Shown: positions 1 to 12,349, counted from the first letter of the stretch. The stretch is 64,000 bases of DNA from Sipunculus nudus (GCA_026874595.1 CM049321.1:6010979-6074978); one strand, 5' to 3'. Notes: a model not told the origin generated them from the letters alone. A program made the numbers and translations.

Positions 1-349
1 ACCCGTTTTTGGAGTATACCAGTAATTGGTTTAAAGCCGCTAATCCCGTACACAATATCTGTATGTGAATTTCTAGGAAGTCTCTATACTCTACGTATAG
101 CCATTCTGTACATTGTGGACATACGTTCTATTGACTTGTTATTAAGACACCTCGTTTGACATCCGTTTAAAGAACAACAAAAATTGTGGGAGAGTACATT
201 CAAAGAAACAGATGAAAGAGTTCCGAAATTCGCCATCTACTTATTAACCGTGAATATAAAATCACTCCTTTTTCTAAATATAGCCACGTCACCAGTTAAT
301 CATAATTCAAATATACACCCAAAGGACGACCATTTTCTTTCCATTTCAA

Positions 350-1200
350 TTTGATATTATTTTACTCGAGTTCGGGACATGAACATGGTTTCCTGCTGAA
401 TATTATACAAGTAGTGTTTTTTGACATTATATGTAACTTTGTATTCCTGGCCGAATTCTTCGCAAATTTAATCATTTCTTGTGATCCATTCCGAAATGGA
501 CTTAAAAGTGTAACATCGTCCGCATATACAACAGCTCCCGCAAAGTGACTTCCAGCATAACATCCTATACTCTTTTCCTTCAATCTGCCCACTAGTACAT
601 CCATGTAAACACTTAAGAGCAGCAAGGATAATATACCGCCTTGTCTCAATCCCTTGGACACAGAAAAGCAATTTTAAAGTTTGCTTTTCCATCTCACACA
701 TACCTATTGTCTCATATAAATATCAAGTAACAGTCGAATGATAATAGCAGGTACTTTTCTACGATAAAGGAGGTTAAATAATTTAACAAAATAAATTTTA
801 TTGAAAGCTTTAGAATCGTCTTGTAAACAACAGTATACATTGGAACCACGTGACATGTAGTTTGCAGCAATATCCTTTAACACAGCGGTACACATAATAG
901 TGGAATATTGCTTTTTGAAAGCAAACTGCAGATTTGATGGCTCAAGTTGTTTACGGCATCGTTGAAGGATAACAATTTCTAACAGTTTACAAATACTACT
1001 ACCAACTAGATACCTCGATAATTTTTACTGTTTGATAAATTTCCAACAGGATCCTTTGGTATCGACAAAATAACATATTCAAGTAGATAATCGGGTGTAA
1101 ACCCATGTAAAAGCATCAAATTAAACACAAGTGACAATAACACAAATAACTGATGAAAACCCTGAATTATATCATCAGAAGACAGACCCTTATTTCCATC
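350..1200 (-). pseudogene. LINE reverse transcriptase fragments
   Basis: Two open pieces carry RT palm motifs: 704-895 with LQDDSKAFNKI (first catalytic Asp region) and 362-661 with GLRQGGILS and VVYADDVTLLSP (catalytic YADD). They are separated by a frameshift near 660-700. The order EN (2671-1472), linker (1497-1216), RT (1200-350) is collinear on the minus strand, which supports one decayed element rather than separate fragments. Confidence 0.75.
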
Positions 1201-1471
1201 ACCTTTTTCTGATTGTCAAAGCTTGGCTGCCTGTTTTACATGATCTACGTATATGGCATAGGTCTCATGGCAATGCGATATCAATCTGGTTGTTTCTTGT
1301 CTAATACAGGCTATTTCATCATAATTAGTCACAACACTGATATACAAGTTACAATATTTAGTCTTAAAACACTGGACAATATCATCATCTTTGCACTGAT
1401 CATCAATAATATTCGGAAGTATTTTATTTGATATTTTCATCTTCTTAAGCTCACCCCAGAAGTCTCTCTTG

Positions 1472-2320
1472 TTATAAAAGCAAGCCAATTCGGACATACG
1501 ACTTTTTCTTCAAATATTTTATTTCCGTTTGATATCGCATCCTCGTTGCCCTACGAATATCCGCTACTAATCCGTTTTGTGGTCTGCCACACTGGATGCA
1601 TATGGCGTGCCAGAAAAGAGCTCTGTCCTTATTCGGCTTAACTAGCTCATTCCAGTAAGTTTTATTCTTACGAAATCTAGATTTCGTTCTGATACAACTC
1701 AGACCTGCAATAATGCATTTGTTTGTAATATGTACACACAACTCATTTATTAATTGTTTGTGTTTTATATCATCGCACATCCTATCTTTACAGGTAATTA
1801 CATCACAATTTTGTGCACCTAAGTCATTCATGAGACTTTCAAGAGTGTTGCGATATGAATCAAGTTCTTCATTTGAAGCATGGATCCAGTCCAATTTATT
1901 AACAACACTATCTGAATCTTTCACTGCGTAGTTGTGAATGCCCGCGTCCGCTTTTAATGACATTATGATAGGTTTGTGAAATAAACTATTCAATGCACAG
2001 TCCAGAACATTTACTGACATTATGTCATTATAAAGGTTTTCTGTACATAGAAAGTTATCAATAGTAGAAATACGTCCCTGGCCATCTTCATATGTATCAT
2101 CTGAGGATAAATCGGCTCTCAATACCACCTGAAGACCTAAGGTACGACAATACTCTCTGAGATATTTCGATCGTGCATTATTTCTCTGAATTTCTGTATT
2201 CAGATCTCCCGCTATTATAATAGCTGTGGGCTCAATCTTTTCAATAACACAATGGACATAATTAAGACATTCAACATTTAACGGATTAAAATCAACACTG
2301 GAATAGTTTTCACAGGGCAA
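1472..2320 (-). pseudogene. LINE endonuclease C-terminal half, longest surviving open segment
   Basis: This 282-codon open segment contains the second half of the APE-type endonuclease, including the GDLN motif (IIAGDLNTE) whose D and N belong to the active site, and a TIDNFLCT stretch near the end of the domain. It continues into the linker that precedes RT. The catalytic N-terminal part lies upstream (2671-2340) in other frames, so this is a fragment of a broken ORF2. Confidence 0.75.
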
Positions 2321-2779
2321 ATAGGCGTAAACTAATTACACGAGGGCTCCACCGTTTAACATCATAGTAGCCGCACAAATGCGCTTATGTTCATATTTAA
2401 TGGGATTTACGTTCGACAAGGTCTTTTTCCACATAACAGCTACACTGCCATATGGCCGGCCTTGTAGGATGTTTTCTCTACTCTCGATTCCACTATTAGC
2501 CCTGAGCATATACTAAGCATTCACTGTACCCAATACCTGGGATCTCGACTCGGAAAGCCACGTTTCCTGGAGAAAAACAATACCAACATATTCATTAAGT
2601 AAAAGATCGCAAAGAAAATTGCGTTTCGCATACGTAACCAAGCCAGTTGGGTTGTAAGTTAAAAAATGCATTCTGAATCAATAAGTGAAAAAGAAAAAAA
2701 CAAAAACAAGAGTTAGTTTCCGCAGCCTGCCGACAAATTTTCGGCATATATCTATGAGGCAGCATTTATAACAATTCTA

Positions 2780-2850
2780 GGAGGCATGTGTACATGTGCC
2801 AAGCCTGTCTATAAAGAAGGTATATAAAGCTCCTCCAGAACTAGAGCCTG
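2780..2850 (+). promoter_or_regulatory. Core promoter of the plus-strand VWD copy (TATA box)
   Basis: A canonical TATA box (TATATAAAGC at 2821-2830) sits about 30 bp upstream of the presumed start of the 5' UTR exon. The same box and about 80 bp around it occur on the minus strand at 56640-56740, upstream of the intact paralogue, with the shared run ATATAAAGCNCCTCCAGAAC. An ACATGTGCC motif about 25-30 bp upstream of the box is also shared. Conservation in both arms while neighbouring sequence differs supports a real promoter. Confidence 0.65.
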
Positions 2851-2884
2851 AGCACGTAAGAAAGAACTCACCAAAACAGACAAG
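2851..2884 (+). pseudogene. 5' UTR exon (exon 0) of the plus-strand VWD copy
   Basis: Non-coding first exon. It runs from the presumed transcription start about 30 bp after the TATA box to a GTAAGA donor at 2885. The sequence GAGCCTGAGCACG..AAGAAAGAA..TCACCA is nearly identical in the minus-strand copy, where it also ends at GTAAGA. The 5' boundary is estimated. Confidence 0.5.
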
Positions 2885-3599
2885 GTAAGATGTCATAATC
2901 ATTTCAATGAACGTGCCACTGTGTACAAACAGAATTTATGTTACCAGAGGTGGGTACATCGCATGTGTGGAATATTAAAAGACACTATTTACGATTGGTG
3001 AGAACCTGTTAAGCAATGAGTCCCCTTTTCCCGCTTTTCCGGCTGGTGAACAATTTCTGCCCATAACCTCTACTGATAGGTCAGCCTATAATAGTGTGAT
3101 AACGGGGATAAGTGGGTTAGCCCACGATGGTGAAAGAGGGGTGGTAGGAAATCGTAATATCTGATTTCTTAATATCTTATCAAAATTCAACTATTATATA
3201 CTTTATCTGACTTCACGATTTTTACGATTCGACTACTAATAATCAATCATACTCATTAAGGATACAACAGATTTGCTCGTGGAAATTATTATTATTGGAA
3301 AAAATAAGCAATATGTAATGAAACAGGTGCAAATATTTTTCTTTAGACCTTTACTGTTCGGAACACCACTCGGACTTACTTGATATTGACACCAGCAGTT
3401 TCCTCATTTGCTCGATTTTATCATGTCAAAAGTGCTGCATATCTTATTTTTCATAAAGCTGAAGCAATTTACACCTGCAGTAAATGTTGAAGGTTTAATA
3501 AAACATACATTGAAAACTGAACGAAATATATATATCACCTCTGTTGCAAATGCAAAGAGTGTCAGAATTTTTAAAAATTCAATTGCTGTATGAATGAAT

Positions 3600-3615
3600 A
3601 TATATGAATATATAT

Positions 3616-3670
<55 letters not shown>
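3600..3670. repeat. (TA)n microsatellite
   Basis: An imperfect then pure TA dinucleotide tract. Confidence 0.9.
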
Positions 3671-3672
<2 letters not shown>

Positions 3673-3949
3673 CCTTCCAATTTTGCAACACAAATTATAT
3701 ATTTATTTTAAGCGGTCATTGGCCCTTAAAGTACACACATTTATCCTTATACAAACTCATATCTTGATCCTTTCTTTCACATATATTCATATTGAATGCA
3801 AATCGCCTGGGTCGCTAGTAGTTCCTTTACCTTCTTGATTGGAAGAACATACTGGCAAATCATGCAATTCATACTGCAGTATCCTAAATCTGTTTATTTA
3901 GTCATCGCTCACTTTATGGATTTGTTCGTCAACCTTATTTTACTATAAT

Positions 3950-4192
3950 TTAAGCATTTTGCATTGGCCATAAAGCGTTATTAATTTTCAAACCTTGTCT
4001 ATACACGTCCCTTGCCAAAAATTCACTCGAAACCAAACCATCTCTGGACGCTTCTCTCGGATTCCTTTCGTTTAGCTTCTGCTCGCCCTTGACGAAGCCG
4101 GTCAGGTTTATTTCTTCATATTTCTCAAAACATTCGGGTCTGCCATTTTGCATACACACTAAAACCTGGATGTCGCAGGTCGCATTTAGCAA
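3950..4192 (-). other. Reverse-strand ORF segment conserved in both arms (LEKYEEINL.GFVKG)
   Basis: An 80-codon open frame containing CMQNGRPECFEKYEEINL and GFVKG. The opposite arm (53100-53215, plus strand) encodes a related stretch, CMYNGSTGGLEKYEEINL then GFVKG, in the same relative place and orientation. Both lie inside intron 1, antisense to the VWD gene. Similarity ends after GFVKG. It could be a relic exon of another gene or element carried along by the duplication; no family was recognised. Confidence 0.3.
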
Positions 4193-4381
4193 TCATGGGT
4201 ACACCATTAGGAAAATTTATTAATCACACATTTAATAATAAAACTTATGATAATTGTTAGTGTATACTAAACCTTCAAAGTGTCATGCAGCGTTGGGAGT
4301 TATCCACGTCTCATTGGCAAATTTGCGATTTTAACATCAAATTTTAATTTAATTATCGACGCAGGTTATTATTTGCTGCAG

Positions 4382-4438
4382 GTACAGACGCCACCATGAA
4401 GTACAATGGGAGGTTCATCCTCCTATCCGTGCTGTCAT
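4382..4438 (+). pseudogene. VWD plus copy, exon 1: start codon and signal peptide
   Basis: The CTGCAG acceptor ends at 4381 and the GTGAGT donor starts at 4439. ATG at 4396 lies in a strong context (GCCACCATG). It encodes MKYNGRFILLSVLS, the start of a signal peptide, ending in phase 1. The minus copy has the same exon (MMYKGIFLFVSMLS). The exon itself is intact; the gene downstream is not. Confidence 0.7.
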
Positions 4439-4942
4439 GTGAGTAGTTTATTACATTCGCCATGTTTCTTTGTTTGTTTTTTTCGTTTGTCCTTTTGTCT
4501 GTTTCCTTTTTGCTACATTTATAAAATATATAACAGATTTTGATAATTTTTTTAGAAAATCTGGGCAATGATACAAGTAAAAAATGATTTAATTATTCTC
4601 TTGGTCCGGTTCACCATCTATATCCAGACATTTTATATAAAATATTTATGTGTTATATGCTGAAATATGGTGTGAGATCAGTAAACAAGGCAGGTCATGA
4701 ACCCCATATAATGATCAATTGGTTTACTGATCTCAGGCTAGGTGGCAGCACATTTAAATGTTGCGTGGATCCAAATAAAACATGGATTCAGTCCAATGAC
4801 CGAGTGTGATAACATTTTCTGCGGAGATATTTTGAGAGTTTAACAAAAGGGTTTTCTTGTGTACTTATGAACCTGCTGTTTGTACATGTTTCTCCCCAGA
4901 CTAATGCACTGGTATTGCAGGTAAATCGCGTTATTTTCACAG

Positions 4943-5174
4943 ATATATGTTGCAAGCCAAGCGGTTACGGGAAGTACAAACAATTCGACAATCCTCAGGT
5001 GTACATTTCAGAAGCAACTGTGTGTACAATTTCGCATCTGACGTAAACGGAGTATTTTAAATCTGGGTCTATTCTGAATTTCATAAAGATAACCCTAAAG
5101 TCAGCTTCGCAAATAGTTCGATCATTCATTATGGCGGCAAGACGTACTATCTAAACTACACGGAAGTCCAGTTG
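4943..5174 (+). pseudogene. VWD plus copy, exon 3' (extra, damaged copy of VWD1 first half)
   Basis: Homologous to exon 3 at 13892-14124 and 50534-50766, but 232 nt instead of 233. A 1-nt deletion near 4999 (CCTCAGGTG against CCTCCGAGTG) shifts the frame, and TTTTAA near 5055-5060 replaces TTTCAA, creating a stop. The donor GTATGT and acceptor CACAG are preserved. The intron that follows resembles that of the minus-arm exon 3 rather than that of exon 3 at 13.9 kb. Confidence 0.75.
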
Positions 5175-6642
5175 GTATGTTGGATATTTTTTTAGATCAC
5201 ATTAGCATATGTAAGAATTGTGTCATTATTTTTTTTTCTTTTATGGAACCTCTTCACCCTCTCTGCCACCATGTGGGACGGGGAGGCTTATATGGGGTAA
5301 TAGTTTTTTTAAACCATAAAACTGCATTATGCGTGGAACCCGTGAGGTCCCCTAAGTGCAAAACCTTAGATTCAAGATTTTTATTTCTTTCTTCTTTCAT
5401 TTTATGTTCGGCAAGATCTTTAAAGGGCTGATATTTTATAGCAGAAATTGAGACACATTGAAAGTCTTAGGTCACAGGCATGGTCCGGTATCCATTTTGA
5501 TCTTGACCACATTTCCAAGGACTTTCATGCCATAACCGTTTCCCGATAAGCCGAATGCATACATCGAGTATTTTTCATACTTTTGGTCTCTGACCCCATG
5601 AAATGCACATAATATAAAACCGATAATTCTTTCTACCTTTTTGTCGTCCTGTAAATGTCGGATTTCTGAGAATTGTCGATTTCACGCAACTTTTAAAATA
5701 GTTTAATGAATTTCAGATATCAGATATCAAATTTCCAGAAAAAAAAATCATCCTAGCATGCTTTTAACAACTATGGAATGTCCCTTCATATTAAAATCCA
5801 GGTTAAACCTAATAATTTTAGATGCCGGTTCTTCGAATTATGAATTTGTAGTGCAATAAAAGTTTAAAGTGTACTAAAATTATTCTTTTTAAATTTTCGC
5901 CAATAATAAAAAGTTTCACGCTAAATATAGGCAAACAATGAAAAATAGATATTTTACGACAAATCTAAACAAGTCTATGGTAATAAAATGGAAATGCTAT
6001 GTACCATAAATGGCTGCAAAATAGCCATTTACAGTTAAAATATATTAAACTAATTAAAGTATTTATATCCTTGAAAATGCAAAGAAATGTTAAATCTCAT
6101 ACATCTCATTCAGAGTGTATTAAATGTTTAAAAAAAAAAAAAACACGTAAAATTTCCCTGCAGCAACAGTTTAAATTATATTCAGGAAAAACTAAAAAAA
6201 ATTGATACCAGCGTTAGTCATAGGCCCTAACTTACAGAATGCACACCAATTTGGCCGTTCCACTTCCGCACAGTTAAATTCCTGGCAGCATCTCATCGCA
6301 GCTGGGTCGCGCATCATTACTCGGTGCTCGCCATCCCCAAACTTCATTTTGGCCCATAACCACAACGATTTTTATAGATTGGTTTCATTTCGACCACCAG
6401 ACCACGCTATCTTACGGGTCTGCGGAGTTTGCTTCCTTACGGGTCTGGGCAACCAAAGATGGCAATACAGCCTTCCTCTAATACTGGACCCAACGGGTCC
6501 CCATTTTCTAGAATCTCTCTAAACATATGTAAGTTCAACGATCTTACTGTGTTATTTTCACCTAATATTCACAAAACTCACCTCCGCCATCCACTATGGG
6601 TATGTATTCACGATGTTATATGAAGCTTCATCATTCACGAGA

Positions 6643-6659
6643 GGGGGGGGGGGGGGGGG
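6643..6659. repeat. Poly-G homopolymer (17 G)
   Basis: Seventeen consecutive G in an AT-rich region, directly upstream of a tRNA-like SINE remnant. Confidence 0.9.
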
Positions 6660-6660
6660 T

Positions 6661-6765
6661 GAGGGGCGTGGTGGTGTTATGCTTAAGGTGCCGGGCACAT
6701 GATCGAGAGGTCCTGAGTTTATGTTGTTGAGGTTAGATTTTTAGTAATTTTAAAGTGTTTCTCCT
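6661..6765 (+). mobile_element. tRNA-derived SINE head, degenerate
   Basis: GGGCGTGGTGGTGTTATGCTTAAGG resembles a tRNA A-box region, and AGAGGTCCTGAGTTTATG about 40 bp later resembles a decayed B box (GGTTCGA changed to AGTTTAT). Spacing fits a tRNA-derived SINE promoter. No clear tail was located. Confidence 0.35.
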
Positions 6766-8594
6766 GGGTTTGATTATATCGATTTCACCATAAGGTAAAC
6801 TCTTCACAGAAAAGCATTTATTGTATTAATTATTAAATATAATTCTTAAAGTTTTACGATTTGAGAAATGTCCTTGAAATATCCAAATGTAGGAGGATCT
6901 TTTTTTTAAAGACAGATGTTACAGATACATTTTGTAAACGGTGCATAATCATCTGCAATAATGTGTGTACTGTCAGTTGGTATTTTGATAAATGCAACAA
7001 TTTCCCAGAAAACTACCGTGGCACACGGACATACCGTTTCCGGTTCATACGTTTTATACGTTGTCAGTGGCGGATCCATGCGCACGCCTCTCCTGGTAAG
7101 CTGTAGCATCCCTTATTTAATCTATGTCTTCCCAGTTATACCTTTATTCTTCATTATTTTTTAAAGATATATATATATTTTGTTTATAATCCAGCAATGA
7201 AATTATCAATTTTACCACAGTTTATTTCGTTAATACGTTGAGTATATTAATAAACTGCTTGGTATCAGATCTGCTCCACTGATTAACATAGCATCAGTTG
7301 CGTCAATTTGTCTTACAGGGTGTGTGTGTGGGGGGGGGGGGAGCACTCGGAGACACACACAGGCCTGTAATTATAGGATCTGACAACTTTAAAATATATT
7401 ATTGTCTGTATCATACATTTACAAATATATATACCAAATCACATTTCAAATATAATACAATTACTTATAAAGTTCTTAGAAAATAAAGTAATATCATTCC
7501 AGTATAAATGTTTTCAAAATCAAGAGGACTACTAGTGAACATATGATATTAGAATTTCGTTTAATTTATTACCATATATTGAACATCCTTTTTTTACAAT
7601 ATTGCTTGCATCTACTGACGTTTTCCTCATTAAATGTATAACCTGTTTTATAACTGCTGTTATCATGGTCGATCCTTCTAGAAGATCAGGCTATACCTCA
7701 ACATTTCATCTTGTATAAATATTTGTTAAAAAATAAATATATGTTCATCAGGGAGTTAAGAAAGCTAATGCAATTTGACCTCTTGATATTTTAATATTCT
7801 GAAAGCAGATATTTTTTTCTACACACTGGTCTATGAATCTTTATGAAATAATTGTACAATTGTACACTATTATTTAGAGAATTGATACCCAGGTTTAGCT
7901 GTTAAAGATACAAAATATCTCTGGCATCTTTATAAGATATAGGATCGCAGGTCACAAAGATCACAGGACCCTGTGTATATTTAGACAGAGGGGTTACCCA
8001 AGGGGTTCCACAGGAAGCCATCCCCAATCTCACATTGCATGTAATGTTGAGGTAAACTTAAAAAGCACTGGGAAAATTATAGAATGAAAATGTTTTTAAA
8101 AATTTTAAAATATGAGTAAAGTTTTATTTCTTTTCAGTTTATAGGTAACAATTAATACATTGAGATATATCTCGGGGACATACCTAAAAATGATTATTAA
8201 GTTCACTGTGATAACTGACTCTTTCCAAAGAATCCAAATTTCTATTGATGTTCTGGTATTGCTTCTCGTGTTTTGAGTATTTAAAATGTATAAGAAAATT
8301 GTAATTCTTGTTTTTTTTTTTGGCTCATTCTTCAATTTCGTGGATTTTGATTTGAATTGTCTTATACAGACATACAGTTTTATTCGGCATTACCCCTATT
8401 GACCTTTAAAATAAAACTTAATTTCGATAACAACTGTTTTCAGTAAAAATTATTGTTAGGACCTGTCAATAAAATGTTGCATATTAAATATAATCAGAAA
8501 AATGAAAAAAATTAAAATCATGTTTATCATTATTCATGTTGAACATTGAATATTCGGACAGTAAATTGCTGACTGTTGTTTTCTTGTATTACAG

Positions 8595-8826
8595 CCTGGC
8601 CATGTTGTAGAGTCTGCGGATACCCTCACACGACATACCGGATGGTCTAAATTTTTACGTCAATGGTGTATGTACAAATGGTATGATCCTTACTGATGAT
8701 GGAAAGCTAGATATGGATATGATCACAATTCGACGAAACAATAATCTGCGCCGCAGCTGGACCGACAAAATCATCTTCAGACAGAACGGAGGCGTATATA
8801 GTATGAACCATACATCCGTGTCTGTT
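8595..8826 (+). pseudogene. VWD plus copy, exon 7' (VWD2 first half, frameshifted and misplaced)
   Basis: Homologous to exon 7 of the intact gene (40271-40503) but 232 nt instead of 233. ACGACATACC replaces ACGACAATACC, shifting the frame into TAA soon after the start. The GDPH motif of the VWD domain has become GYPH. After the shift the sequence still encodes MILTDDGKLDMDMIT..RQNGGVY. It lies upstream of exons 2-6, out of order. The acceptor TTACAG and donor GTAAGA are preserved. Confidence 0.75.
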
Positions 8827-9061
8827 GTAAGATATATGTTTATTAAGTTTTTGACTTATTTGCTTCATTACTTGGTTGGTTAATCGGTTTGGTCGATACA
8901 TTGGTAAATTTATTATCTCTTCGACACTTAACTTGGAACGTTATATCAGTTTGGAGGACCTGGGTCACAATATATTTTTTCTTAAGGGATTCTCAATCGT
9001 TGTAAAAATGGGTAACATGTCTATCAAGGTGATATCTTCACGGTGTTTTTTTTTCCCCCAC

Positions 9062-9184
9062 CAAGGCTGAGCGGTCTGCACGCTTAATGGGAAAGTCATA
9101 CCCAACAGCCCTGTTTCACTCGCAACCAAACGCACCTTTCGGATCCCTCGGTGATATGCCCAGTAAAATAAATAAATAAATAAA
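9062..9184 (+). mobile_element. SINE-like insertion with (AAAT)n tail
   Basis: The element starts near GGCTGAGCGGTCTGC and ends in (AAAT)n (9168-9184). A homologous copy sits at the matching intron position in the other arm (39945-40048, opposite strand). A more diverged relative lies at about 19725-19840. The simple-repeat tail and copies at several sites support a SINE; the family is not named. Confidence 0.45.
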
Positions 9185-9834
9185 TGTGCCAATGTGAGTT
9201 ATAATTAAGAAAATATGTATTCTTTATTCGGTCTTATAACACAACATCCCTTTTTTGACTAAATGTCCTAGTGCACGAAGGATTTTACACGATTGGTTTT
9301 AATGTTCGTATGCCATAGATAATCTGGTACCATATGTGCAATCCATAAATACACATACACGTATGCATGCACACACACGTATCCACGCACACACATATAA
9401 AATGTATAAACTTGTATATTATTGCCCATACGGCGTATTTTTCTTTAATCGAACTGTGCGTTCAAATCTACTTACATCGCCCCAATCTACTTACATCATG
9501 AAATTCAGGTTGAATGGACTTTTAAAATAACGGATTCGGATTAGCATAGAAGCGCCATACGACTGGTCATTGCTTACCGGGGACCAATCACGGTAAATAA
9601 TACAATGTGCTAGAGTCTTGGGAGATCATATGAGAAAACTGGACCTTATACTTCGGTTGAATGACGATAACGTTATGATGATATCTCAGCTAACTAGGGG
9701 CTCAGCTGCAATTGTCTATAAGGATATATATGTTTATGAGGTTTTCCAAATTATTGGTCCTGTGATCAGTTTGAAACCAACCTGTCTACTCAAACTGGAG
9801 ATATCATCCATAAACTAATTTGTGAATGGATAGG

Positions 9835-11140
9835 CCCTGTGACCTTAACCTTTGACCTTATAACCCCAAAATAAAAAGGAAACTTCCCCTATGGGCAGGT
9901 GCACCACATGTTGATGATTGAAGGACTGAGATGAAAAGTTTGGCTTTAAATGCATCCACGATCTTTCTAAAGTAGTGGGCCTTGTGACATTGACCTTTGA
10001 TCTCATGTCCCCAGAACCAACAGTTCTTACTTTAGTGGTTGGCCATATATAAGTCAAGTTTGAAACCAATATTTCAAACTAAACTAGTACGTGTTATTAT
10101 CTGGAAACTAATATGTGAATTGATGGCCCCAATAACCTCTACCTTGTGATCCCAAAATCCATCAGTTACTTCCACTATTAGCAGGGGACCAAAATCTGGG
10201 AGATAGAATGTTTGGGACAGAAAGTTTGGCTAAAGATACATCAATAATCTTTTTAAAGAAGTGGGTCCTGTGACCTTGACCTTTGGCCTTATGACCCAAA
10301 AATCAAAAGGGTTCTTACATTATTGGTGGGTCATATATAAGTCAAAATTGAAACGAATATGTTAATCCAAACTGGAGTTATCATCCTGAAACAAATATGT
10401 GGACAGATGGCCCCTTGTAACGATGACCTTTGACCTTGTGACCCCAAATCAATGAGTTTCTTCCCCTTCTGGCAGCTCAGCTATATGTGCATGATGGAAG
10501 GTTTTGGATGAAAAGTCTGGCTTAAATGCATTCACAATCTTTCTAAATAAGTGAGTACTGTGACCTTGACCTTTGACCTCTTGACCCCAAAATTGAACAG
10601 AATCTTCCCCTATTGGCAGGTTAGCGATATTTTGAAGATGGAAGGTTTGGGATGAAAAGTTTGGCTTCAAATGCAAAGGCATTCTTTTTAAAGAAATGAG
10701 TCCTGTCACCACGACCTTTGACCGCTGGACCCCAAAATCCACATGGTTCTTACTTTAGTGGTAAGTCATATATAACTTAAGTTTGAAACCAATATGTCAA
10801 ACTTAACTTGAGTTATCATCTGAAAATAATATGTAAACAGATGGCCCCTGTGACCTTGACCTTTGACCATGTGACCCCAAATTCATCTATGCTCTCCCAA
10901 TACTGGCAAGTCAGCAAAATGTGCAAAATGGAAAGTTTGGGATGAAAAGCTTGGCTTAAAATGCAGCCATAATCTTTTTAAAAAAGTGAGTCATGTGACA
11001 TTGACCTCTGACCTCATGACCCCAAAATCCTATAGGTTCTTGCTTTAGTGGTGGGCCATATGTAAGTCAAGTTTGAAATCCATGTGTCAATACAACCTGG
11101 AGTTATCATCTGGAAACAATTTTGTGTGGATGGACAGATG
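9835..11140 (+). repeat. ~145-bp tandem repeat array, each unit carrying a DR1-like TGACCTTTGACCT
   Basis: About nine units. The DR1-like element falls at 9846, 9991, 10133 (degenerate), 10277, 10424, 10567, 10712, 10857 and 11002, a spacing of 142-147 bp. The copies at 10424 and 10567 are perfect TGACCTTTGACCT. Units alternate between two types: one with CCCCTATTGGCAGGT and GATGAAAAGTTTGGCTT, the other with GGTTCTTACTTTAGTGG and GAGTTATCATCTGG, giving a ~290-bp dimer. Related blocks lie at 26935-27440 and 34320-34600. Short ORFs inside (9845-10069, 10449-10742) are by-products of the repeat. Confidence 0.85.
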
Positions 11141-11176
11141 GAAAGACAGACAGACAAACAGACAGACAGACAGTGA
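11130..11176. repeat. (CAGA)n simple repeat ending the tandem array
   Basis: An imperfect CAGA/ACAGA run directly after the last ~145-bp unit, like the 3' tail of many invertebrate LINE/SINE repeats. Confidence 0.75.
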
Positions 11177-12349
11177 TAACTATATGGCATCCACTTGTGA
11201 TCAATAAACACACCAGGTTTTGGGACACTAGATGTAATTACAGCTGAGAAACTGACATGATTAATGTCATTTTATAGTAATAAAAATTAAAAATATTCAT
11301 TTAAATAACAAAAAATACAGGTGGTGCCACATTTTTCGGGAACTGACAAAACAAGGGACCCATGGGTCACGGCGCTCAGCTGATCGTGATTTCACTATAA
11401 ATGTTTCTCCACTGTGATACTATATCGAGTCGATAAAGCTTATAAATATCATGGACATGTTGGGCTATTATAAAGGAATGTAATGTAATATGTGAGTAAA
11501 TGATAAATGAAATACCTGACTGATGGATTAATAGAGTCAAATATAGTGGTTTATTTTTTATTTATTTAGGAATGGTTGAAAATTGTGATATATTTGAGCA
11601 AATATGAATGCAAAGACAGCAGTTATAAGCAGTAGTAGAATGATGATAAGGCTATTTGTTGAAGGATCTAAAGTGTATGGTAGTCTGCAAGCTTTCAATT
11701 TGACAGATATGATGTTATGATTAACTATGCTGATGAAGTAATTTATGAATTTGTGACTGTATGACACAATATCTCTTTAGTCTTAACAAGGTTCATCATT
11801 GTGATGCCCACTATGTCTACATATTACACAATATTGACATAATTTCTGGCATGTACATAGGTACCTGTGGACGAATAGTTATACAAAATATTAAAGTATG
11901 AATGTATCTAATTCATCTAGTTCTTGCTTACTGAGGCTGACTTTGGGATGGGGTTCGGATAAGGGAAAAGTGAGGGCAGAACGTAGGTGGATGTAGAAAT
12001 ATTCGATTGTAATGTTTTTCATTTATATAAGAATATGAAAAGCTAAGAGAAAAGGGGCCCTCCTACTTGGTTATAGTAAAGTTCTTAATATATGTTTGCA
12101 AACTAATACTCTGACAAGACTGTCATGAAGAAAAACAGTAAAAGTTTTGAGATACGGTGATGCATATGAAAATTTACAGATGGACAGGCAAGTAAACTGA
12201 ATGGACTTATACCTTTATTTCACTTTCAAGGCAATAATGTATTTAAGTTTGTATATAATCCTATTTTTTTTAAGCATATCCACTTTTTCAATTAAGAAGT
12301 TTTTATCTGAATCATTTTTTTATTTACAGGTTTTATAAATTATTAATAA

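Larger units (their letters stand above)
1..2671 (-). mobile_element. Decayed non-LTR (LINE) retrotransposon, APE endonuclease + RT, cut by window edge
   Basis: Read on the minus strand from an ATG at 2671, the translation gives an apurinic endonuclease: an N-terminal segment with LTYNPTGLVTYAKRNF and FLQETWL, then GRPYGSVAVMW, then GDLNTEI and the TIDNFL region. After a linker (about 1500-1200) comes reverse transcriptase with DDSKAFNKI, GLRQGGILS and the catalytic YADD (about 545-500). The thumb region follows (AIRRV, RLPRNSHTDIVYGI) and runs off position 1. Several stops and frameshifts interrupt it (for example after TVNA near 2515 and inside RT near 700), so this copy is dead. EN before RT with YADD is the standard plan of APE-type LINEs (Jockey/CR1/L2-like); the exact clade cannot be named. 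It ends about 150 bp upstream of the plus-strand VWD promoter. Confidence 0.85.
2885..4381 (+). other. Intron between exon 0 and exon 1 of the plus copy; opposite-arm homology
   Basis: This intron matches the inverted arm at several places: 3060-3130 corresponds to 55150-55230 (minus), 3780-3850 to 53385-53460, and 3960-4200 to 53090-53215. It contains a (TA)n tract near 3600-3670. The reverse-strand ORF at 3950-4192 is described separately. Nothing else is recognisable. Confidence 0.5.
5175..8594 (+). other. Intronic block between exons 3' and 7' of the plus copy
   Basis: Sequence after exon 3' matches the minus arm just below 50534. The stretch 6200-7480 is repeated, diverged, at 14470-15300 in the same arm and inverted at about 47200-48250 in the other arm. 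This shows both a tandem duplication inside this arm and the arm-to-arm inversion. A tRNA-like SINE remnant lies near 6660-6770, and G-runs lie at 6643-6659 and 7329-7340. The short ORFs here (6202-6522, 6861-7106) are not conserved as coding frames. Confidence 0.5.

Noticed and set aside
10449-10742. 97-codon ORF with repeated LKPNFSSQTFH
   Set aside because: Translation of the ~145-bp tandem repeat, hence the repeating peptide; not a gene.
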